A stretch of 6,911 bases of DNA from positions 1-6,911 of the forward strand of contig WTAX01000213.1 of NCBI GenBank assembly GCA_013139395.1, given 5' to 3'. Of this stretch, positions 1 through 5,446 are shown piece after piece. This stretch comes from Gammaproteobacteria bacterium. GTDB taxonomy: Bacteria > Pseudomonadota > Gammaproteobacteria > GRL18. Below the pieces are notes generated by a model, which saw nothing but the letters and a program-made list of their open reading frames with translations, was not told the origin of the DNA and searched no databases. The position numbers were made by a program, and so were the translations under genes. Every line of letters starts with the position of its first letter. Positions within the stretch are counted from its first letter, which is position 1.

Positions 1-513
1 GAGCATATTGCTGTCAGATCAATTACCAGTATGTGCTCTTAGTTCTAATTTTGAAAATCTTCATGCATCCTATTTTTGAATAATTCTGAATGGCCGGTAT
101 CTGGAAATGAAAAATATAGTAGGCAAATACCTCAATGGCGGGTTTTAGGTCAAGACCACCATATTACCTGCTGTTGTAAAATTACTGCAAAGTGTTCTGA
201 GCAGTATGTTTAAGGATTAGGTTATGGAGTTCTTTTGTGACAACCAAAAAATAAAACTTGAGTTTTTAACCATTAATATCAAAAAACATAAAGAATCATT
301 ATGTTGGTTGCTTTGAATATTCATGAAATGACCGAAAAATTCTGAATCCAGACATTTTCCAAATATTAAATTTATGATTACAAATAAATGTAGTCTGTTA
401 ATAGTGATAATATTACGGGGATAATGCAGAACATCTGTTTCAGTGATTTCTAATATTATGTTAATATCTACCGTATTATAATTTTCTTGATTTTTTAACT
501 CTGGAGAAAGAAA
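1..513. other. gene-free AT-rich stretch
   Basis: No coding region can be supported here: all frames I read are broken by frequent stops and no start codon with a ribosome binding site opens a useful frame before 514. The stretch is AT-rich with A and T runs. It holds a 10-bp palindrome (TGAATATTCA, 314-323) and a weak AT-only hairpin at 285-305. I saw no tRNA-like cloverleaf, insertion-sequence end or tandem repeat. It may be the distal flank of a gene that ends left of the window, plus the promoter region of the gene at 514. Confidence 0.6.
477..482 (+). promoter_or_regulatory. candidate -10 element for the small membrane-protein pair
   Basis: A perfect TATAAT lies 31 nt upstream of the ATG at 514, which would give a short leader of about 25 nt. 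No good -35 hexamer is present at 16-18 bp; the sequence there is AT-rich without TTGACA. The promoter may need an activator or another sigma factor, or the match may be chance in AT-rich DNA. Confidence 0.35.
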
Positions 514-729
514 ATGGATCTTTTTAAAAATAACATTGGAAAAATCGACCGTATTATTCGCGTTGTTGTCGGTATTGTCCTGGTCGGCAATGTTTTTTAT
601 GCCTTACAAAACCCAATTGGCTGGATAGGTGTTATTCTGATTGTGACCGGGATTATTGGAAAATGTCCTCTTTATTCAATTATTGGTATCAACACTAAAT
701 CATTGGCCGAAAAAGCCGGGCTTAAATAA
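514..729 (+). CDS. DUF2892 (YgaP-like) small inner-membrane protein
   Basis: This 71-residue protein matches the DUF2892 family, the transmembrane domain also found at the C-terminus of YgaP-type rhodanese proteins. Visible hallmarks are the polar N-terminus with the NIGKIDRIIRVVVGIVL stretch, two hydrophobic helices (about residues 15-31 and 35-48) joined by a short N-P-containing turn, and the closing G-K-C-P-L-Y-S-I-I-G-I-N-T motif (about 49-61). It should sit in the inner membrane as a helical hairpin. There is no rhodanese domain, so it is the stand-alone form, whose biochemical role is not established. The single Cys (residue 51), in the GKCPLY motif, is typical of the family. The start is supported by GGAG at 503-506, 7 nt before the ATG. 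The next gene begins 15 nt after the stop on the same strand, so the two are probably cotranscribed. Confidence 0.85.
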   Translation: MDLFKNNIGKIDRIIRVVVGIVLVGNVFYALQNPIGWIGVILIVTGIIGKCPLYSIIGINTKSLAEKAGLK

Positions 730-744
730 ATTAAGGAGATATTA

Positions 745-1002
745 ATGGAAAGTGAAGGCATTATTGCGATGATACTGATTGGTGCAATAGCCGGATGGCT
801 TGCAGGACTGATCATGAAAGGTAGTGGAATGGGCTTTATTATCAATGCTATGGTTGGTATTGTCGGAGCTTTTGTCGGTAGTTACCTGTTTGGCTTAATT
901 GGTTTCTCAGTGGGCAGTGGCTTAGTCGGAGCAATTATCACCTCAACTGCTGGTGCGGTGGTTTTACTTTTTATTTTCGGGATATTAAGAAAATCACAAT
1001 AA
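745..1002 (+). CDS. GlsB/YeaQ/YmgE family membrane protein (transglycosylase-associated)
   Basis: This 85-residue, very hydrophobic and Gly-rich protein has the three-helix pattern of the GlsB/YeaQ/YmgE family (Pfam 'Transgly_assoc'). The helices run at about residues 4-24 (I-A-G-W-L-A-G motif), 30-52 (N-A-M-V-G-I-V-G-A-F-V-G-S) and 58-80 (A-G-A-V-V-L-L-F-I), followed by a basic tail. The family name is historical; no transglycosylase activity is implied. Members are often induced by general, acid or envelope stress, and their molecular function is unknown. The start is well supported by AAGGAG at 733-738, 6 nt before the ATG. It follows the DUF2892 gene by 15 nt, so it is probably the second gene of a two-gene stress or membrane unit. 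The length is normal for the family. Confidence 0.88.
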   Translation: MESEGIIAMILIGAIAGWLAGLIMKGSGMGFIINAMVGIVGAFVGSYLFGLIGFSVGSGLVGAIITSTAGAVVLLFIFGILRKSQ

Positions 1003-1041
1003 TTTGATCTTATTACCCAAAATAAATATTGGAAACCATAA

Positions 1042-1101
1042 AAATCAACACTATTTTTTCTTATAGTGATTTCCATGTATTTATGTACATATAAAATCAC
1101 T
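1042..1101. terminator. convergent intergenic hairpins, possible bidirectional terminator
   Basis: Two overlapping hairpins lie between the convergent genes ending at 1002 (+) and 1128 (-). Hairpin A pairs 1042-1054 with 1063-1072 (10 bp with a 3-nt bulge, loop 1055-1062). Read on the minus strand it is followed by a short T run, as a factor-independent terminator would be. Hairpin B pairs AGTGATTT (1065-1072) with AAATCACT (1094-1101), with an inner ATGTA/TACAT stem (1075-1079/1086-1090). They share 1065-1072, so only one can form at a time. The stems are AT-rich, so termination would be modest. Confidence 0.4.
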
Positions 1102-1127
1102 CTGTGGACATGAAGATTTATTTAATA

Positions 1128-1412
1128 CTATTCTTTCAGTCGACATGCACATAGCGCTTCTCGTAAACCATCTATTAAAACATCATGAACAACAGCATCA
1201 TCTACACCACGTAATAAATACTCTTCATCCGCACTAAATTTCACAGTTTCCCAACCATTTTCAGTTGCACATTCAATAGTTAATTGCCATTGCCTGGATT
1301 GCGGTTCCACCGCATATATATAAGCGTCAAGCTGCAATTCGTCGAGTATTTTATCCAGATTTTTTCGAACTTGTGCCAATTCGGCAATAGATAATGTGGT
1401 ATTATTTTTCAT
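1128..1412 (-). CDS. conserved-looking 94-residue protein of unknown function
   Basis: I do not recognise this family. The protein is soluble and acidic, with no signal peptide, membrane segment or obvious enzymatic motif. Residues about 7-27 (I-A-E-L-A-Q-V-R-K-N-L-D-K-I-L-D-E-L) read as an amphipathic helix. A central part rich in Tyr, Val, Trp and Thr looks like beta strands (about 31-60: YIYAV, WQLTIECA, WETVKFSA). A closing helix (about 73-89) carries Cys pair C-A-C near the end. I place the start at the ATG at 1410-1412 because a strong GGAGGG (complement of 1421-1426) lies 8 nt upstream. A longer reading from 1448 adds 12 residues but runs through that binding site. It lies 132 nt downstream of rtcB on the same strand and has a candidate promoter of its own, so it is probably a separate unit. 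A small regulatory or structural role is possible, but nothing here proves it. Confidence 0.7.
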   Translation of the reverse strand: MKNNTTLSIAELAQVRKNLDKILDELQLDAYIYAVEPQSRQWQLTIECATENGWETVKFSADEEYLLRGVDDAVVHDVLIDGLREALCACRLKE

Positions 1413-1473
1413 TTCTGTGTCCCTCCAGCGTAACAATGTTAATATCATTACTCGTCTTGCTCAAATGAATTGC

Positions 1474-1502
1474 ATTTAATGGCGCATGAGTATCGTTATC
1501 AA
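1474..1502 (-). promoter_or_regulatory. candidate sigma-70 promoter for the 94-residue protein gene
   Basis: On the minus strand, TTGATA (complement of 1497-1502, 5 of 6 to the -35 consensus) and TTAAAT (complement of 1474-1479, 4 of 6 to the -10 consensus) are separated by exactly 17 bp. Transcription would begin near 1467, giving a leader of about 55 nt. This would make the gene independent of rtcB. It is a consensus match only. Confidence 0.4.
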
Positions 1503-1544
1503 AGTATACAAAAACCTGCTATAAGTATGACCTTGCAATATGAA

Positions 1545-2975
1545 TTAACCCTTTATACAAATTAACGGCGATAATTTTGCCACTTTATGCGCCAGCCCCG
1601 CCTTGTCTGCCGCATCAACGACCTCATTCACATCTTTATAAGCGCCCGGAGCCTCTTCTGCCACACCGCGCATACTTGGACTACGAATTAAAATGCCTTT
1701 ACTCTCCAATTCCTTGAGCAACACGCTACCGCGCCATTGACGTTTTGCCTGATGACGACTCATAGCTCGACCCGCTCCATGACAAGCTGAACTGAAAGCT
1801 CGCTTTTCACTTTCTTCTGTACCAGCTAAAATATATGAGCAAGTTCCCATTGAACCGCCAATTAACACAGGTTGGCCATAGGGACGTAATTCTTTGGGAA
1901 TGTCAGGGTGGCCTGGGCCAAACGCCCGGGTTGCCCCTTTACGATGGATATAGACATTCATTTTTTTACCGTTGATTATATGTGACTCAACTTTACAGGT
2001 ATTGTGAGAAACATCATAAAGAACTGATAAGCGAGATTCTGGCAAGACCCGTGAAAAAACTTCGCGCGTCAAATGCGTTAATATTTGTCGATTTGCTAAA
2101 GCACAATTGATAGCCGCTCGCATGGCACCTAAATAAGACTGGCCGAGCGGGGAATTTATAGGGGCGCAAGCCAATTCTCTATCAGGTAAAAGAATATTGT
2201 ATTTATTGGCAGCCATAGCCATAGAACGAAGAAACTCTGTCCCAATTTGATGCCCTAACCCCCGGGAGCCACAGTGAATACTGACAATGACGTCACCCTC
2301 ACGTAAACCGTAGCCATTAGCAATTTTTTCGTGACACACTTGCTCAACATATTGCACTTCCAGGTAGTGATTACCTGATCCCAAAGTACCCATTTCCCGA
2401 TGTTGCCTTTTTTTTGCACGCTCAGATACCTCTCCCGGTTCAGCACCGCTCATGCAACCTTGTTCTTCAGTTCGATGCAAATCAGCGTTTTCTCCCCAGC
2501 CTCTTTTGAGCGCCCATTTGGCGCCGCCTTTTAGCATTTTGTCCATCTCATGTATCGGTATGTTAATGACACCGGTACTTCCAAGGCCAGCTGGTATATC
2601 AAGAGCCAATTTGTCCGCCAACTTTTGCTTTACTGGCAGAATATCCTGCTTTGTCAGGCCGGTATGAATTGCACGTACACCACATGATATATCGAAGCCC
2701 ACACCTCCGGCAGAGATAACGCCACCTTCATCCGGATCAAATGCCGCCACACCACCAATAGGAAAACCATAGCCCCAATGTGCATCAGGCATTGCGTAAG
2801 CCGCATTAACTATACCCGGTAATGTAGCGACATTGGTTATTTGCTCATAGACTTTTTCATCCATTGCTTCTATAAGGCCTTGATCAGCATATATAATCGC
2901 CGGCACTCGCATATTGCCTTTGGGATTAATCTGCCAGGCAGTTTCAGACTTTTGTACAAAATAATTTAAATTCAT
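1545..2975 (-). CDS. rtcB: RtcB, GTP-dependent RNA ligase (RNA-splicing/repair ligase)
   Basis: RtcB joins RNA 2',3'-cyclic-phosphate or 3'-phosphate ends to 5'-OH ends, using GTP and Mn2+ through a covalent histidine-GMP intermediate in the cytoplasm. All signature residues are visible in 476 residues: Asp95 and Cys98 in G-F-D-I-S-C-G, Asn202/His203 in GSGNHYLE, His234 in SIHCGSRGLGHQ, His324 in YDVSHN, the guanylylated His399 in ACHGAGRAMSR, and the C-terminal Lys475-Gly476 that contacts guanine. The length and residue spacing follow the archaeal long form (Pyrococcus horikoshii, about 481 residues) rather than the roughly 408-residue E. coli enzyme; I compared these from memory. The ATG is preceded 8 nt upstream by AAAGGA (complement of 2984-2989). 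The archease gene ends 21 nt upstream, so the two form an operon. Nothing is missing, so it should be active. In bacteria the enzyme is linked to repair of toxin- or stress-cleaved RNA, including rRNA and tRNA. Confidence 0.97.
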   Translation of the reverse strand: MNLNYFVQKSETAWQINPKGNMRVPAIIYADQGLIEAMDEKVYEQITNVATLPGIVNAAYAMPDAHWGYGFPIGGVAAFDPDEGGVISAGGVGFDISCGVRAIHTGLTKQDILPVKQKLADKLALDIPAGLGSTGVINIPIHEMDKMLKGGAKWALKRGWGENADLHRTEEQGCMSGAEPGEVSERAKKRQHREMGTLGSGNHYLEVQYVEQVCHEKIANGYGLREGDVIVSIHCGSRGLGHQIGTEFLRSMAMAANKYNILLPDRELACAPINSPLGQSYLGAMRAAINCALANRQILTHLTREVFSRVLPESRLSVLYDVSHNTCKVESHIINGKKMNVYIHRKGATRAFGPGHPDIPKELRPYGQPVLIGGSMGTCSYILAGTEESEKRAFSSACHGAGRAMSRHQAKRQWRGSVLLKELESKGILIRSPSMRGVAEEAPGAYKDVNEVVDAADKAGLAHKVAKLSPLICIKG

Positions 2976-2996
2976 TTACTTAATCCTTTTTGAGAT

Positions 2997-3416
2997 TTAA
3001 ACATCAACGACTGTCTGAACCATCCATTCTAAATCGCTGTTTTGTATAACTTTGAGTGTGGTAAACGTTGCACCTTTGATTTCCACAGCAGGCTGATGAC
3101 GGAGAATATCAACTTGTTCACCACTGATTTCAGCAATCAGCTTAGCGCCATTGATATCCACCTTAAAACCTGAAAATAGCATTTTTCGTACAGCCATTTC
3201 ATAGATAATTGAGTTGATCCAGTCAGTAAATAGCAATTCAGGATCAGCATTGTTACATTTAATAATTACTGACTCTTTTTCTCTGACTTTGCCTGGATCC
3301 GCACTCACTGCAGTGAGTGCCACTGCCGCTTGCTCAAATGCAGAAGCTAGTGAGGCACCAAATCCTCTAATTCCTATATCTGCATCATGCGGATAATGTT
3401 GCCAATAACTTGTCAC
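2997..3416 (-). CDS. archease, RtcB-activating protein
   Basis: Archease is a small metal-binding cofactor that speeds RtcB guanylylation and turnover and broadens its nucleotide use. The 139-residue product carries the family signature H-D-A-D-I-G-I-R-G (residues 10-18), the D-P-E-L-L-F-T-D-W-I segment (58-67), the E-I-K-G-A-T-F motif (112-118) and the closing V-V-D-V. The Asp of the N-terminal signature (Asp13) and the C-terminal Asp138 correspond to the metal ligands known for the family. The start is GTG at 3414-3416. An in-frame TAA lies immediately upstream, so it cannot extend further, and a later start would erode the signature region. The ribosome binding site is weak, with only a CTGGA-like match about 11 nt upstream, which suggests low translation. 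It is the first gene of the operon with rtcB, the usual pairing for these partners, and this strongly supports both assignments. Confidence 0.95.
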   Translation of the reverse strand: MTSYWQHYPHDADIGIRGFGASLASAFEQAAVALTAVSADPGKVREKESVIIKCNNADPELLFTDWINSIIYEMAVRKMLFSGFKVDINGAKLIAEISGEQVDILRHQPAVEIKGATFTTLKVIQNSDLEWMVQTVVDV

Positions 3417-3604
3417 TTAAAGGTTTGTCCAGGTTAATTAATTATTATTTTATTCTACTCTTTTATGCCAACATTAAAAACAACCTTAAAAAAGGCATAA
3501 ACATGTCATAATGATTATAATAAGAAACAATCTCTATTTAATAAACATTTACTTATTCGTTTTTTGTCTTATGCTTAAAGAAATAACATGAAAGGAGAAA
3601 TACC
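3417..3604. promoter_or_regulatory. divergent promoter region between archease-rtcB and the ribosome-associated protein gene
   Basis: These 188 bases separate two divergently transcribed units and must hold both promoters. On the minus strand a perfect TATAAT (complement of 3514-3519) would start transcription near 3507, leaving a leader of about 90 nt; its -35 is poor. On the plus strand TTTACT (3548-3553) and TATGCT (3570-3575), 16 bp apart, are a moderate match to -35 and -10. A second TATAAT (3516-3521) overlaps on the plus strand. No GG-N10-GC sigma-54 element was found, so control by an RtcR-type activator, as for E. coli rtcBA, is not supported. Confidence 0.5.
3462..3501. repeat. perfect 8-bp inverted repeat, possible operator or leader hairpin
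   Basis: TTTATGCC (3462-3469) and GGCATAAA (3494-3501) are exact inverted copies separated by 24 bases. Their centres are 32 bp apart, close to three helical turns, so a dimeric or tetrameric regulator could bind both arms on one face. The repeat lies just downstream of the predicted archease-rtcB start, within its leader. It could instead fold as an RNA hairpin there, although a 24-nt loop is large. No regulator can be named from the sequence. Confidence 0.55.
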
Positions 3605-4171
3605 GTGAAGATACCTTTGCAAATCACCTTTAGAAACATGGAGCCATCAGAAGCAGTAGAAGCTAAAGTTAGGGAAAAGGCTGAAAAATTAAATCATTTT
3701 TTTCCTCATATTATGAGCTGCCGGGTTGTCGTCGAGTTTCGGCATAAACATCATCACCACGGTAATCTCTACGAAGCTCATATAGATATTAAAGTACCAG
3801 GGAAAGAGATTGCAGTCTCTCGCGAAGCAGGTCTGGATCATGCGCATGAAGACATATATGTTGCACTTCGGGATGCGTTTGATGCCGCCAAGCGACAATT
3901 GCAGGATCACTCAGCACAAATTCAGCAAAAAGTTAAATCTCACGAAGCAGTGCCCCATGGTAAAATTATGCAGCTTAATACTGAGCAGGACTATGGGTTA
4001 ATTAAAACCCTAGATGGTCGTGAAATTTATTTTCACCGGAATAGCATCCTCAACGCAAGCCTTGATGATTTGAAGGTAGGGGATTCTGTCAGATTTAATG
4101 AAGAAACTGGCGAGCAAGGACCACAAGCGAGTAGCGTATCTTTGGAAGGAAAACACCACGTTGCTGACTAA
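3605..4171 (+). CDS. HPF/RaiA-type ribosome-associated protein fused to a cold-shock-like domain
   Basis: Residues 1 to about 105 form an S30AE domain, the fold of hibernation factors HPF/YfiA that sits in the 30S decoding region and stalls idle ribosomes. The evidence is the N-terminal I-P-L-Q-I-T-F-R-N-M strand, the E-A-V-E-A-K-V-R-E-K-A-E-K-L helix, the Y-E-A-H-I-D-I-K-V-P-G-K-E-I strand pair and the A-H-E-D-I-Y-V-A-L-R-D-A-F-D-A-A-K-R-Q-L helix. Residues about 118-180 form a cold-shock/OB-fold domain: G-K-I-M-Q-L at the start, Q-D-Y-G-L-I where RNP1 belongs, and E-I-Y-F-H-R-N for RNP2, ending D-L-K-V-G-D-S-V-R-F. RNP1 is degenerate: the usual K-G-F-G-F-I has lost two aromatics, so nucleic-acid binding may be altered. 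A natural His-rich loop (47-52, R-H-K-H-H-H-H) lies in the first domain. The start is GTG with GGAG at 3594-3597, 7 nt upstream. It diverges from archease-rtcB and ends before a strong hairpin. It is shorter than long HPF and lacks that protein's usual C-terminal dimerisation domain. Confidence 0.9.
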   Translation: MKIPLQITFRNMEPSEAVEAKVREKAEKLNHFFPHIMSCRVVVEFRHKHHHHGNLYEAHIDIKVPGKEIAVSREAGLDHAHEDIYVALRDAFDAAKRQLQDHSAQIQQKVKSHEAVPHGKIMQLNTEQDYGLIKTLDGREIYFHRNSILNASLDDLKVGDSVRFNEETGEQGPQASSVSLEGKHHVAD

Positions 4172-4192
4172 TTGTTGAACAGTAAATATAGC

Positions 4193-4232
4193 ATTACAAG
4201 CCGCGGGAGGATCAATACCCGCGGTTTGTAAT
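4193..4232. terminator. 15-bp hairpin between convergent genes, bidirectional terminator
   Basis: Positions 4193-4207 pair with 4218-4232 over 15 bp, the only imperfection being a G-T wobble (4200/4225), around a 10-nt loop. The core is GC-rich (CCGCGGG/CCCGCGG) and the outer part is ATTACAA/TTGTAAT. On the plus strand it lies 21 nt after the stop of the ribosome-associated protein gene and its outer arm supplies a broken T-rich tail. On the minus strand its last base is the first base of the TAA stop of the flavoprotein gene at 4232. Neither side has a long T run, so it may work best as a shared stem or a 3'-end stabiliser. Confidence 0.7.
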
Positions 4233-5446
4233 TATTCAATAAGCTCAGCAACCTTTTTACCAGCTAAAATAGCCCCTTCATGTAAACCATCATAAAGATA
4301 TGCACCGGCATGATAGGTATTATTATCTCCATTATCGGCGCGAATTTGATTCCGGTATTTAAATGCTTCGACAGTATACATCGGTGTATGATGTTCAGCC
4401 TGATAAATGATGGCTTCTTTGCTGATAAGATGGTCAAGATTAAAGGATAAATTATATCGTGGTATGGGTTTTAGTCCGCAGATCTGATTTAAACATGCAT
4501 TATATCCCCAGCCGTCTTTCGTTTGGAAAAAATCAAACTCTGTAGGCTGGCTTATACCATAGTGTTTATAAATAAGTGAGTCAGTATGAACAATTGTGTG
4601 TGCAATATTTTCTTTCCATGCTCGAAAATGCATCACCTCTTTTTCACTGGGATCTGAAAGTAATTTTAAAACTTGATCAGGTGGAACAGCAAATATGATT
4701 TTATCAAATATTTCCTTTTCTTCCTTTTTAAAACAAATACTTACTCCATTTGTTGATCTTGAAATATTGGTAATGTCGGCATTCACTACCACTTTACCGT
4801 TGAATTGTTCTAATATTTTTTCTATATAGGAATATACCCCGCCTTTAATACGATACCAATCAGCCTGCACGTAATTAGATAAGGCTGAAAGTGCTAATTC
4901 TGCCGGTATTCTATTGACCAATTTATAGGGAATGGAGTAACTATACATAGTGAGAAGCTTTAACCAGTAATTTTTAATACAGTTCTTTTTTATATATTGC
5001 GCCATTGATTGGTCATGAAACCGGGATGATTTTGTAAAATGTGTTCTTATTATTAAATAGGCTGCCGATAAATAAATAAAAGCTAATTTTATCAATTCAA
5101 TTATGCGAAATAAACCACGAATATTTTTAGCTATTACCGTTCGTGACAAATAACGTTTGCCCTCTTTATTAAACATAGATGAGCCCATATCAATAGACTC
5201 CAGTTCAACTTCTAATTCTTCCATTAACGATAGAAAGGTATGAAACTCAGATGAAAATTCGAGAACACCAGCCTCTAATATGAGATTAGGATCAATATTG
5301 TCCACTTTAATATTCTTATTTATGGTACAAATATGGCCGCCAAGCATAGCCTGTTTTTCAAAAACCGTAACCTTATGCCCATTTTTATTAAGATAATAAG
5401 CGGCAGTCATACCGCTTGCACCACCACCGACAATTGCTACTTTCAT
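4232..5446 (-). CDS. FAD-dependent oxidoreductase, COG2907-like (amine oxidase superfamily)
   Basis: This 404-residue flavoprotein opens directly with a Rossmann FAD-binding motif: V-A-I-V-G-G-G-A-S-G (3-12), then the ribose-binding acidic Glu30 in V-T-V-F-E and the L-G-G-H segment (35-38). Its close resembles COG2907 predicted NAD/FAD-binding proteins: T-Y-H-A-G-A-Y-L-Y-D-G-L-H-E-G-A-I-L-A-G (about 377-396), which covers the flavin. The E-A-G-V-L-E-F-S segment (58-65) and M-E-E-L-E-V-E also fit that group. A very hydrophobic stretch at about 111-133 may bind the membrane surface, as in related desaturases. The reaction is unknown; a dehydrogenase, isomerase or saturase step on a lipophilic substrate is the likeliest class. 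The ATG overlaps the stop of the upstream flavoprotein gene by ATGA, so the two are translationally coupled, with an AGGTGA-like binding site inside the upstream gene. The next gene downstream is convergent and shares the terminator. Confidence 0.8.
   Translation of the reverse strand: MKVAIVGGGASGMTAAYYLNKNGHKVTVFEKQAMLGGHICTINKNIKVDNIDPNLILEAGVLEFSSEFHTFLSLMEELEVELESIDMGSSMFNKEGKRYLSRTVIAKNIRGLFRIIELIKLAFIYLSAAYLIIRTHFTKSSRFHDQSMAQYIKKNCIKNYWLKLLTMYSYSIPYKLVNRIPAELALSALSNYVQADWYRIKGGVYSYIEKILEQFNGKVVVNADITNISRSTNGVSICFKKEEKEIFDKIIFAVPPDQVLKLLSDPSEKEVMHFRAWKENIAHTIVHTDSLIYKHYGISQPTEFDFFQTKDGWGYNACLNQICGLKPIPRYNLSFNLDHLISKEAIIYQAEHHTPMYTVEAFKYRNQIRADNGDNNTYHAGAYLYDGLHEGAILAGKKVAELIE

Noticed and set aside
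100..235. Possible decayed coding remnant
   Set aside because: One frame reads for a while with plausible residues, but it is broken by stops and matches no family I recognise.
285..305. Hairpin AACATAA/TTATGTT followed on the minus strand by a T run
   Set aside because: It resembles a terminator, but no minus-strand gene reads toward it and the stem is only AT pairs.
82..347. 10-base direct repeat AATTCTGAAT (82-91 and 338-347)
   Set aside because: It is short and AT-rich, with no other repeat or mobile-element feature around it; chance is sufficient.
882..1100. Minus-strand open frame opposite the GlsB-like gene
   Set aside because: It overlaps a clear family member on the other strand, has no convincing binding site and gives a protein with no recognisable pattern.
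2255..2667. Open frames on both strands inside rtcB
   Set aside because: They lie wholly within a complete, motif-rich rtcB and read as low-complexity or Ser/Pro-rich shadow translations.
3214..3396. Plus-strand frame opposite archease
   Set aside because: It is antisense to a gene with full family signatures and has no binding site.
3417..3604. Sigma-54/RtcR-type control of archease-rtcB
   Set aside because: A TGGCAT on the minus strand resembles a -24 element, but no GC doublet lies at the required -12 position.
3588..3608. Six-codon frame (ATG at 3588, TGA at 3606) covering the binding site and GTG of the ribosome-associated gene
   Set aside because: It could be a coupled leader peptide, but it has no good binding site of its own and such short frames arise often by chance.
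3689..4001. Two frames overlapping the S30AE-cold-shock gene
   Set aside because: Both are out-of-frame shadows of a well-supported gene.
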